Source: Bacillota bacterium (GTDB taxonomy: Bacteria > Bacillota > Dethiobacteria > DTU022 > PWGO01). Taken from it: a stretch of 49,847 bases of DNA. The DNA lies in the NCBI GenBank assembly GCA_012518215.1, contig JAAYSV010000053.1, forward strand, positions 1-49,847. The letters run 5' to 3'. The stretch's first letter is position 1. The number at the start of each line of letters is the position of its first letter. The notes beneath the pieces were generated by a model, which ran no database searches, had not been told where the DNA came from, and was given only the letters and a program-made list of their open reading frames with translations. Of this stretch, positions 34,141-41,954 are shown piece after piece. A program made the translations under genes and the position numbers.

Positions 34141-36129
34141 ATGGGCGGGCAGGAAGTATTTACCTCGGTGTTGCCGATATGGGTGGTTGTAATACCACTC
34201 CTTACAACATTGTTGCTTGTTGTTTTTTCACGCCTGGCCTGGGCACGCCATGCCGTTGCCCTGGTAGGAACGGCGCTTACCATGGGTGCCGTTATCGGTA
34301 TGTGGCCCCGGATCATGGGAGCAAAACAGGTTCTCGTTTTCGAGATACCGCTTTTCATCTCTCCGCTCAACCTTTTCTTCAGGGTGGATGCGCTGGGCCT
34401 CATCGTGGCTCTCATAGCCTCGCTGGTCTGGTTGGCTGCTACGATTTACGCTGTCAGTTACATGGATCATGAGAAGAACCAGGGAAGATTTTTCGTATTC
34501 CTGGCATTGACCCTTGTTGGTACCATCGGTGTCCCGCTGGCCGGCGATCTGCTGACATTGTTGTTGTTTTTTGAAATCATGACTTTGGCATCATACGTCC
34601 TCGTGGTTCACAATCAATCCGATGAAGCGGTAAGCGCCGGCAACCTCTATCTGTACATGGGGATCTTCGGGGGATTATCGCTCCTGATGGGGATCGGGAT
34701 AATTTTTCATATTACAGGTTCAGTTGCCATCAGGCCGATGATGGAGCCTTTCGGCGCTTTCTCCACTTTCCATCTGATCGCCATGGTCTTGTTGATACTG
34801 GGTTTTGGTATCAAAGCGGGAATGGCCCCGTTGCACATCTGGTTGCCGAGAGCACACCCCATTGCTCCTTCCCCGGCAAGTGCACTTCTTTCGGGGATCA
34901 TGATCAAGACCGGGGCTTACGGAATTATTCGTACCGTGAACATGCTCTTTACCCCTTCAGCCGACCGTTTTCAACTGGCCCAGCTGGGTGAACAGTTTGC
35001 TGCACTCTGGCCAGATCTGGCTCGTGTGGGCATGATCATGATCTGGGTGGGGATCGTTACCATGTTTTTCGGGGCGGTTTCCGCCATGTTGCAAGACAAT
35101 ATCAAAAGGATGCTTGCCTGCAGCAGCATCAGTCAGATGGGATACATCATCACGGGGGTGGGGGCTGCGGCATATCTTGGCTACAATGGAGCGATGGGGT
35201 TGGCCGGTTCTTCTTTCCATATACTCAACCACGCTCTTTTCAAATCATCACTTTTTCTTGTAGCCGGGGTGATCGTCTATGCGCTGGGGGAACTGGACAT
35301 GCGTGAATTGGGGGGACTGGCCCGCAGGATGCCGTTCAGCATGGCCGTGGCGCTGATTGCTTCTTTTGGCATTGTCGGTATACCTCTTTTCAATGGTTAT
35401 TCAAGCAAGACTCTTTTGCATCATGCGCTGGTAGAAGCACACCATCTCGAAAACCTTTTCGCCTTGCAGGTTGCGGAATGGATATTCATCCTGACAAGTG
35501 CCTGCACGGCCTGCTATTTTATCAAATTCCTCTATTATACATTTTTCCGTAAAAGTGGCCGGATCTATGCCGGGCTCAAGGAGCCCCCGTTGATGAAGGT
35601 GGGGATGGGGATGCTGGGTATAACCATGTTGGTTTTCGGGGTTTTCCCCAACCTGATTCTGGATAAATGTATCTTGCCGGTTCTTGATGGCTTCATGTTC
35701 GATCCGATCTACATCGAACAACATCTGAAGGGGATAAATTTCTGGGTGCTTGAAGATATCGGGTCTGTAGCGATTACCCTGGGTTTGGGGATCGTCATCT
35801 ACTGGCTGGCATCGAAAACGAATTTTTTCCGCATACGGATTCCGCAATGGTTGACCCAGGAATATATCGGCTACAATATTGGCCGCGGAGCAGTGGCAAT
35901 ATGGGGATTGGTGACTATTGTTGTAAATTTTGTGCTGAATATCTTCGCACGGATTTTTGGTGCTATCTATAGAGCAACATTCAGGCTGCTTCAAGGGCTG
36001 GATTACCGGCCCCGTTTGCCGATTTATCGTGCTATCAATTTCGGGAATATTGACTTTGACATTTTCCTGGTTCTGCTTGTTCTGGGAGCAGTTCTTTTCT
36101 GCCTGTTTTACCTGCAATTTGGCATATGA
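34141..36129 (+). CDS. Antiporter-like subunit (MrpA/NuoL-like) with long C-terminal extension
   Basis: About 662 residues. The first 480 form the antiporter core with LLLFFEIMTLASYVLV (TM5 Glu), GFGIKAGMAPLHIWLPRAH (TM7 Lys) and MIKTGAYGIIRTV (TM8 Lys). About 180 further residues follow, with a lateral-helix-like amphipathic stretch (near 600-630) and a final membrane segment (near 638-660). This resembles NuoL with its long helix more than MrpD. ATG 34141 was chosen because ATAGGAGG lies 9 bases before; ATG 34123 would include that site. Last gene of the operon. Confidence 0.88.
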   Translation: MGGQEVFTSVLPIWVVVIPLLTTLLLVVFSRLAWARHAVALVGTALTMGAVIGMWPRIMGAKQVLVFEIPLFISPLNLFFRVDALGLIVALIASLVWLAATIYAVSYMDHEKNQGRFFVFLALTLVGTIGVPLAGDLLTLLLFFEIMTLASYVLVVHNQSDEAVSAGNLYLYMGIFGGLSLLMGIGIIFHITGSVAIRPMMEPFGAFSTFHLIAMVLLILGFGIKAGMAPLHIWLPRAHPIAPSPASALLSGIMIKTGAYGIIRTVNMLFTPSADRFQLAQLGEQFAALWPDLARVGMIMIWVGIVTMFFGAVSAMLQDNIKRMLACSSISQMGYIITGVGAAAYLGYNGAMGLAGSSFHILNHALFKSSLFLVAGVIVYALGELDMRELGGLARRMPFSMAVALIASFGIVGIPLFNGYSSKTLLHHALVEAHHLENLFALQVAEWIFILTSACTACYFIKFLYYTFFRKSGRIYAGLKEPPLMKVGMGMLGITMLVFGVFPNLILDKCILPVLDGFMFDPIYIEQHLKGINFWVLEDIGSVAITLGLGIVIYWLASKTNFFRIRIPQWLTQEYIGYNIGRGAVAIWGLVTIVVNFVLNIFARIFGAIYRATFRLLQGLDYRPRLPIYRAINFGNIDFDIFLVLLVLGAVLFCLFYLQFGI

Positions 36130-36321
36130 TTCCTTGATTGATATAACAGGCTGCTTTACGATCATGGGTATCGCCTTGACATGCCGGGGAGAAGACAAGG
36201 CAGTTTGCAAAGTCGATAACCGGTGATTGTTGACCCACTTCTTCAAACCATCAAAGAGGAATATTCCCAGCACTTGTTGAAATCAAATAGCGGTATTTTT
36301 ACTGTTCAGGGGGTGTTTGTT

Positions 36322-37323
36322 TTGGGGTCCGGCGGGGTAGAGGCAACTCCAATAAAAAAGTCGGAGCGGGTACTGCAGACTTTGAAATTGATACAGGAGA
36401 AAGATGGGATCAAGGCCAGAGAGATTGCCCGGGAATTGCAGGTCGGGACACGGACAGTTTATCGTTACATAGAAGACTTGCGCAAGATGGGTATCAAAAT
36501 CGAGGCATCCAGCGGGGCAGCCGGAGGTTATATCTCGAAGGGGCACCCGGCTTTGAAGGCGTTGACTTTCACTGGATTGGAAGCTACGGCCATCCTGCTC
36601 GCTTCACATGTATTGGCCAGAACCGATGGCATTCCCTTGAGAAAAGATCTGGAGAATGCCCTGGAGAAGATAACCGGGGCTACAAAACCGGAGGGCAAGA
36701 AATATCTGCGTTTGTTGAAACCAAAAATAAGTATTCTTGTAGATTATATAAAAAATTACAATCCGTGGGAAAACATTTTCTCCATGCTCAATGAGGCGAT
36801 GATGTACCAGCAGACCGTCAACATAAAATATCATTCATTCTCTTCACAAAAATTTTCGGAACGGAAAGTAAATCCCTATCACATTTTTTTCCGCGACGGG
36901 GCATGGTATATCATTGCTTACTGTTTCCAGAGGCAGGAATTGCGCACTTTCCGTCTGGATCGAATCCATGGGGCTGAATTGACCGAAGATAATTTTGAGA
37001 TAGACAGGGATTTCAATATCGACAAGTATTTTGAACATTCATGGAGGTTGGCTAGAGGTGAGGCCATAAATGTCAAGGTTAGAATTTATTCCCCCATCAG
37101 TTTTCTTATCATGGAATCCGAGTGGCATCCCACCCAGAAAATCAAGCACCTTGATGATGACAGCTTGATATTCGAGGTAACGGTGGAAGGCACCTGGGAG
37201 ATAAAAAAATGGATTATGGGGTGGGGGGAACATGCGGTGGTTCTAGAACCGCCGGAATTGAGAGATGAGATAGGGGCTGAATTGCGGAATATGGTCAAAA
37301 ATTATGAGCGTCAGGATGGCTGA
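36322..37323 (+). CDS. HTH/WYL-domain transcriptional regulator
   Basis: 333-residue regulator. An N-terminal winged helix (about 8-62, AREIARELQVGTRTVYRYIEDL) is of the DeoR/HTH_11 kind. A WYL domain follows (about 130-235; here the WYL triad region reads DGAWYIIAYC), then RTFRLDRI and a WCX-type C-terminus (about 250-330). WYL proteins bind nucleic acids or small ligands and regulate defence, repair or metabolism. Target unknown. TTG 36322 with CAGGGGGT upstream is preferred; an in-frame start at 36223 would add 33 poorly family-like residues. It lies just after the mrp operon on the same strand. Confidence 0.82.
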   Translation: MGSGGVEATPIKKSERVLQTLKLIQEKDGIKAREIARELQVGTRTVYRYIEDLRKMGIKIEASSGAAGGYISKGHPALKALTFTGLEATAILLASHVLARTDGIPLRKDLENALEKITGATKPEGKKYLRLLKPKISILVDYIKNYNPWENIFSMLNEAMMYQQTVNIKYHSFSSQKFSERKVNPYHIFFRDGAWYIIAYCFQRQELRTFRLDRIHGAELTEDNFEIDRDFNIDKYFEHSWRLARGEAINVKVRIYSPISFLIMESEWHPTQKIKHLDDDSLIFEVTVEGTWEIKKWIMGWGEHAVVLEPPELRDEIGAELRNMVKNYERQDG

Positions 37324-37373
37324 TATTTTTTGTCAGGACATCATGATTTTATTCTTTACAGGGGGAAAAGACA

Positions 37374-38003
37374 TTGGAATTGAAGGAAATAATCCGGAGA
37401 AGAAGAAGTATCAGGCGTTACAAAGAGGAACCTCTACCCCATGATGTGATTGAAGAGCTGCTGCTGGCGGCGCGGGCGGCCCCTTCGGCTACCAATCGTC
37501 AACCATGGCGTTTTGTTGTCGTCAGGGACAAAGACCTGAAGAACCACCTCGGCGAAGCTATCACCCAATCCTTTGTTACCAGAGCTTCGGTGATCGTGGT
37601 TTGCTGTATTGACCGCCGTTCCTTTACCCGCGGTGTTCTTCAAAAAAGGGTGGAAGAATTGGTTTCCGCCGGAGTCATGGAACGAGAGGTGGCCGAATTG
37701 TTGTATCAACGGAAGATGCCGGAGAAGACGGAGGAAGTTGGCATACCGGTTTCCGCTTACATCGATATGGGTATCGCCATAGAACACATCATACTGCTTG
37801 CTGCCGACATGGGAATAGGGAGTTGCTGGGTGCGTATGTTCGATGAAGAGAAATTATCTTCCATCCTGAATTTGCCATCCCGGTTGACTCCTGTGGCGAT
37901 TATTCCATTGGGCTATCCGGCAGAGGACCCCCCGGCGCGGCCTCGCCTTCCCTTGCATGAGATCGTCTGGAAAGTGGGAGAAAAAGGGGATATGCCGGAT
38001 TGA
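37374..38003 (+). CDS. Nitroreductase-family FMN oxidoreductase
   Basis: 209 residues of the nitroreductase fold. RRRSIRRYKEEPLPHDVI at the start and AARAAPSATNRQPWRF for FMN binding are typical, with GIGSCWVRMF later and IPLGYPAEDPP near the end. The natural substrate is unknown; relatives reduce nitroaromatics, quinones or flavins. TTG 37374 follows ACAGGGGGAAAA. Independent of the preceding regulator by about 50 bases, so the two may be co-transcribed. Confidence 0.92.
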   Translation: MELKEIIRRRRSIRRYKEEPLPHDVIEELLLAARAAPSATNRQPWRFVVVRDKDLKNHLGEAITQSFVTRASVIVVCCIDRRSFTRGVLQKRVEELVSAGVMEREVAELLYQRKMPEKTEEVGIPVSAYIDMGIAIEHIILLAADMGIGSCWVRMFDEEKLSSILNLPSRLTPVAIIPLGYPAEDPPARPRLPLHEIVWKVGEKGDMPD

Positions 38004-38039
38004 ATGTACACGGATACCCCCCCATCAGGCATGCTTTGT

Positions 38040-38339
38040 TTAACTGATCCTGCATGTCCAATCGTTTCCGCTGTTGTTGTCCCAGTTGTCAGCACTGTCC
38101 TTGAAACAGAAGTTCATCTCGCGTTTACCCTGTATCTTTGCATCACAGGAAAACGTTTTCTGCATGGACTGGTTCATGGGGATATCCATTGCGTTTTTCC
38201 ATCCATCAAAACCGCAGTGCATCCAGATGTTGTCGGCACCGCTTTGCGCCAGCAGTCCACGGTACTCGATGCTCACTTTCTGTCCACGGCGGGGGTTGCC
38301 CGGTTCCATGGAAATACGATCGTCCAGGTGCATCGTCAA
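38040..38339 (-). CDS. Small CBM25-like (starch-binding) module protein
   Basis: About 98 residues resembling a single family 25 carbohydrate-binding module: VSIEYRGLLAQSGADNIWMHCGFD would be the core, cited by IWMHCGFDGW with the aromatic residues that contact sugar, and FCFKDSADNWDNNSGNDW near the end. No signal peptide and no catalytic domain, so it is probably cytoplasmic. It may help bind glycogen or starch. AAAGGAGG (on the minus strand near 38347-38354) is well placed for TTG 38339; ATG 38333 is an alternative. Convergent with the nitroreductase gene. Confidence 0.75.
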   Translation of the reverse strand: MTMHLDDRISMEPGNPRRGQKVSIEYRGLLAQSGADNIWMHCGFDGWKNAMDIPMNQSMQKTFSCDAKIQGKREMNFCFKDSADNWDNNSGNDWTCRIS

Positions 38340-38542
38340 ATCATGCCTCCTTTCTTGATTGGGTCATTTTTATTCTTCCTCGGCACACCCGAATTATTTA
38401 TGTAACAGTTCAATATTGATATTTATTCAACATACGCTGTGTATTGAATGGTTTGAATAAAGTCAAGCGGTGAAGATAGTTCCAAGAAAAATGGTAGAAA
38501 ATCGAAAAACCCGGGCCGGACGAAATTTCAAATAAAATATGT

Positions 38543-38571
38543 TTGAGAACTTTACTGATTATGGATATAAT
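38543..38571 (+). promoter_or_regulatory. Sigma-A promoter of the HesB-like selenoprotein gene
   Basis: TTGAGA (38543-38548), 17-base spacer, TATAAT (38566-38571). It would give a leader of only about 25 bases before ATG 38602, with AGGAAGG at 38586-38592 as ribosome binding site. A complete expression signal argues against a dead gene. Confidence 0.7.
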
Positions 38572-38601
38572 ATTGGAAAATCAACAGGAAGGTAATGTCA
38601 G

Positions 38602-38922
38602 ATGATAAATATCACAGAAACAGCCAAAAACAAGTTGAAAGAAATTTTGAAACAGGAAGGAGTGGAGGAAGCATATATTCGTATTTACTTCCGTAGAATT
38701 GGGTGAAGGGGTTCCCAACTGGGGCTGGCTCTGGAAGAGCCTGTAGCAAATGAAACGGATATCGTGGAAGAACTGGATGGCCTGTATTTTTTGTATGAAC
38801 GGAAAATATCCCGGCATATCGCCAACAAAACGATAGATTACCGGTCCGGGTTCAACAAAGGGTTTGTTTTCAAAGAACATGGCCCTGAATTCAATACTGG
38901 CAGCGGTTATTGCGAATTATAA
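38602..38922 (+). CDS. IscA/HesB-like selenoprotein (in-frame UGA read as Sec)
   Basis: 106 residues if TGA 38704-38706 (codon 35) is read as selenocysteine. The N-terminal part (MINITETAKNKLKEIL, IRIYF) and the part after UGA (LGLALEEPVANETDIVEELDGLYF, cited by LGLALEEP) both match the A-type iron-sulfur/HesB fold. Sec35 aligns with the first of the three conserved Cys of IscA (Cys35 in E. coli). The C-terminal Cys-x-Cys is reduced to GSGYC with Cys104. HesB-like proteins with Sec at this place are a known bacterial selenoprotein family. A SECIS-like hairpin and a promoter support it. Role in cluster or redox chemistry unknown. The alternative, a nonsense mutation in a pseudogene, is less likely as the frame stays open for 71 codons after UGA. 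Confidence 0.78.
38727..38741 (+). promoter_or_regulatory. SECIS-like hairpin downstream of UGA
   Basis: GGCTC (38727-38731), loop TGGAA, GAGCC (38737-38741): a perfect 5-bp stem with a 5-base loop, beginning 20 bases after the UGA. Bacterial SECIS elements are small stem-loops at about this distance with a G among the first two loop bases, and here the second loop base is G. GCT/AGC further out (38723-38725 and near 38745-38747) may extend the stem across a bulge. Confidence 0.65.
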
Positions 38923-39161
38923 GCCGGGGGTTTTACCCCCGCTGACAGACAAGGGATCGGTCAATGCCGATCACGAATAAAATATGTCGAAACAGGCATG
39001 CTTCAAACTTTTCAATGCGCACGTGATTTTTGCAGGTAACGCATCTTGCTTCATATCATAAGAAAAGATCCTGTAAAGTAACCCACGGATTTTTTGACGG
39101 CCTATTGACAATCTGCACGAGCCCATTCATGCAGGGGAAGAATAAAAATAGAGGTGGTAAG

Positions 39162-39806
39162 ATGGAAAAAATAAAAGTAAAATGGTTCGGTCATGCCATG
39201 TTCATGATTGAGCAGAAGGCTTTCAGGATCGTTACCGATCCGTATTCACCGGAAATAGGTTATCCTTTTCCCGATATAAATGTGTCGCTGGTTTCTGTAA
39301 GCCACGATCATTATGACCATAACAATGTTGAAGGCCTGAAAGGCAACCCCGTGATTGTCCGTGACATCGCACCGCTCATATACGGACCGGTCTCATTCGA
39401 GGGGCTGGTTACTGATCACGATGAAGATGGCGGATCCCGGAGGGGTAAAAACATTGTATTCAAGTGGCATATCGGAGGGATTACCTTTGCTCATATGGGT
39501 GATTACGGGGAAGCAGAACTGACTGATGAGCAGCGCCTTTTCCTTGAGCCGACTGATGTGTTGATGATCCCCGTGGGCGGGGTCTATACGATTGATGCGA
39601 AGAAAGCTCGTGACATAGTGAATGCTGTTTCACCAAGGGTAGCCATTCCGATGCACTACAAGACCCCCATGTTAAATATCGAAATAGACTCGCTTGACAA
39701 CTTTATCAAGGGTCTGAAGAACGTTAAACATATGGGCAAAACGCTTTCACTCAAGAAGGAAGATCTCCCTCCCGCCACAGAAATCTGGGTCATGGAATCG
39801 AGCTAG
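39162..39806 (+). CDS. Metal-dependent hydrolase, UlaG-like metallo-beta-lactamase fold
   Basis: 214 residues with the MBL fold. KWFGHAMFMIEQ at the start, VSVSHDHYDHNNV (the HxHxDH-type metal motif), AHMGDYGEAEL and AIPMHYKT carry the expected metal ligands. This small stand-alone branch is annotated as UPF0173/UlaG-like; substrate unknown. ATG 39162 follows AGAGGTGGTAAG; the in-frame extension to 39030 is not family-like. Its end overlaps by four bases the convergent gene at 39803. Confidence 0.9.
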   Translation: MEKIKVKWFGHAMFMIEQKAFRIVTDPYSPEIGYPFPDINVSLVSVSHDHYDHNNVEGLKGNPVIVRDIAPLIYGPVSFEGLVTDHDEDGGSRRGKNIVFKWHIGGITFAHMGDYGEAELTDEQRLFLEPTDVLMIPVGGVYTIDAKKARDIVNAVSPRVAIPMHYKTPMLNIEIDSLDNFIKGLKNVKHMGKTLSLKKEDLPPATEIWVMESS

Positions 39807-40468
39807 TACGTTTTTTCTTGCAAATCCGTTCTTTTTTCTGTCCACTTCAATGAAATTGCAGAAGCTTTATGACGTTTGAAATAAAGAGGCCATACCGGAA
39901 TGGGAAGGGTGTCGGTTATTTCGTGATCAACGTTGCGGGAATATGAATTTTTCTTCCCGGTTGGCATGATCGGGAGCAGGTTTTGTACAATAGTCAAGAG
40001 ATCCCTGAGCATAACAAAGATTGGCCCGGAAGGATCGTCAAGAAAATCAGCCAGTTCTTTTCCTTGCAAAAAATATTCCATCTCCGGTTTTTTCCCTGAA
40101 ACCAGTGTGGCCAGTGCCTGGTAAAATTGGTTCAAGATTTCATGTTTGGCCACATTACGTACCCACGACTCCACCGTCCAGGCCACACGCCAGTTGCCGT
40201 TGATGACGTTCAAATCTCCTTCAAAGAAGAGCAGATACCGATCCCCCGTGCCGGTAAGTTGAAAAGAAAGGAGGTTATCTTCAGCCTGATGTTTGAAATC
40301 GACATTCTTGAAAAATGCCAGAAAACGAACCGGGCCCGAGAGGTCCAGTCTGTCTTCTTCAGACTTGACGGTACCGTCCGGGGAAGTTTTTTTACGGCGT
40401 CGCCTGGTTGACCCTGACCAACCTTCCTGCGAGCTCTTGTCGATTATCCGCGATATATCTTTCAACAT
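39803..40468 (-). CDS. Unrecognised protein
   Basis: About 221 residues starting MLKDISRIIDKS, with GGGGGT upstream. I do not recognise the family. A highly basic patch (TRRRRKK) near residue 22, then a soluble mixed alpha/beta body with DRYLLFFEGDLNVINGNWRVAWTVESW, cited by its FFEGDLNVINGNW core. No signal peptide or membrane segment. A longer in-frame version begins at 40678 but its first 70 residues have no family-like features and would overlap the divergent gene at 40638. Codon use looks like its neighbours. Divergently transcribed from the GDPD gene, so they may share control. Confidence 0.6.
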   Translation of the reverse strand: MLKDISRIIDKSSQEGWSGSTRRRRKKTSPDGTVKSEEDRLDLSGPVRFLAFFKNVDFKHQAEDNLLSFQLTGTGDRYLLFFEGDLNVINGNWRVAWTVESWVRNVAKHEILNQFYQALATLVSGKKPEMEYFLQGKELADFLDDPSGPIFVMLRDLLTIVQNLLPIMPTGKKNSYSRNVDHEITDTLPIPVWPLYFKRHKASAISLKWTEKRTDLQEKTY

Positions 40469-40637
40469 AGCCCGAACCCCCAAAAACACTTTGCCCTGTC
40501 CATAGTATATATCGGTAGGGTATGAAAAAAAGTAAATGGCACCTTTCACCATGATTGTTCTCTGCTGGCAATATGCCATCGATGCAGGAAATATGATCCT
40601 GGTATCGAAAACAACAGATAAGTATCGAGGTGTATTG

Positions 40638-41954
40638 ATGGGCCGCCTGAAATTTATTGCCCTTGTGGCTCTTGACATGTTATCCCTGGTAGCCGTTTTT
40701 TTGTTGTTTGTTTATCTGGGGATGGGGTACGCAATTCTCTTATGTGTGGGCCTGTTATTTCTGATCCTGGGGCTTTATGATCTCGGGACAGGGCGTCTGT
40801 CAGGGTTGATTCATATTTTATTTTACAAGCGGAAACCTGCCCTGACGCAACTGCGGCGGGGAGGGGTCTGGAATATCATTCCGCTTCTGATGGCGGGTGG
40901 GATTGTATGTTACAGTTTGCCGTCTGTCATTGCCCATGGTTTCGTGGATCCGGATTGGATCCCGATCACCGGAGAGTATTTTCTTCAGTTTTCCTTCTGG
41001 CTGGTCGGTTTTGGTTTATTTATCATAGTGGTGGCTACCGGTCTGTATCCGGAAGAAAAAATCAATGATGGGGGGAGTTTGTTCATGAAAGCCGGTAAGG
41101 CGGTAATAAAAATATTGGTGGCGTTGATCCTGATTGTTCTTTTTGCTGCCGGGATAATCATGATTTCATTCTGGTGCTGGACTCCGGATCCCATGGAGGC
41201 ATTCTACGGTGATAGTAAAGTTTTGAATTTTGGCCATCGGGGTGCTTCCGGGGATGCACCTGAAAACACGATACCTTCTTTCCAGAAGGCAATGGAACTC
41301 GGTGCAGATGGGATTGAACTGGACGTCATGTTCAGCCGTGACAGGGAACTGGTAGTTATTCATGATTACAGTGTTGACAGGACTACCGATGGGATCGGGG
41401 AAGTAAAGAACCTGACCATGGACGAACTTCGCCAGCTGGATGCTGGTGCCTGGTTTTCTGCAGATTATTCCGGAACAGTTATTCCCACGCTGGCCGAGGT
41501 GATTGAGGCGCTGGACGAAGATGTTCTCATCAATATCGAGATCAAGAGTGAGTCTCCCTTCTCGGATGGCCTCGAGAAAGCTGTGGTTGATCTCATAGCC
41601 CGGTATGACCTTTATGGACGCACCATTGTATCCAGTTTCAATCCCATTTCTTTGATCAGGGTCAAAAGAGCGGACAGCCGTATTGGCACGGGGTTGATTT
41701 ATTCCCCTGATCTTCCTTCTTTCCTGAGCAAGGGGATGCTCATTCCCATCACCAAACCCGATGCGCTGCATCCGCGTTACGACATGGTGGATGAAGATTA
41801 TGTAGCCAGGGCGCATGCAAAAGGATATCGTATCAGTGCATGGACGGTAAATGAAGTGGAGGAAATGGAACGCCTGATTGAACTGGGGGTTGATGGGATA
41901 ATCACCAACTACCCCGGCGCATTGGAGGAACTGAACCGGGGGCAAATCGACTAG
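40638..41954 (+). CDS. Membrane-anchored glycerophosphodiester phosphodiesterase
   Basis: 438 residues. The first 195 contain about six hydrophobic segments. The C-terminal GDPD domain (about 200-438) is a TIM barrel with FGHRGASGDAPENTIPSF, GADGIELDVMFSRD and VVIHDYSVDRTTDG, which hold the catalytic His, the Glu/Asp metal ligands and the second His, then INIEIKSE and AWTVNE. It would hydrolyse glycerophosphodiesters or lipid-linked forms such as lipoteichoic-acid fragments. ATG 40638 follows GAGGTG. Membrane-GDPD fusions exist in Firmicutes; their roles are often in envelope lipid turnover. It converges on queG. Confidence 0.88.
   Translation: MGRLKFIALVALDMLSLVAVFLLFVYLGMGYAILLCVGLLFLILGLYDLGTGRLSGLIHILFYKRKPALTQLRRGGVWNIIPLLMAGGIVCYSLPSVIAHGFVDPDWIPITGEYFLQFSFWLVGFGLFIIVVATGLYPEEKINDGGSLFMKAGKAVIKILVALILIVLFAAGIIMISFWCWTPDPMEAFYGDSKVLNFGHRGASGDAPENTIPSFQKAMELGADGIELDVMFSRDRELVVIHDYSVDRTTDGIGEVKNLTMDELRQLDAGAWFSADYSGTVIPTLAEVIEALDEDVLINIEIKSESPFSDGLEKAVVDLIARYDLYGRTIVSSFNPISLIRVKRADSRIGTGLIYSPDLPSFLSKGMLIPITKPDALHPRYDMVDEDYVARAHAKGYRISAWTVNEVEEMERLIELGVDGIITNYPGALEELNRGQID

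Noticed and set aside
38704-38706. Reading the TGA as the end of a 34-residue ORF or as a nonsense mutation.
   Set aside because: The frame stays open and family-like for 71 codons after it, with promoter, ribosome binding site and SECIS-like hairpin. A recent nonsense mutation cannot be fully excluded.
38925-38941. CGGGGG-TTTTA-CCCCCG hairpin right after the selenoprotein gene as terminator.
   Set aside because: The stem is good but no T-run follows on either strand, so I do not call it a terminator. It may still stabilise the transcript end.
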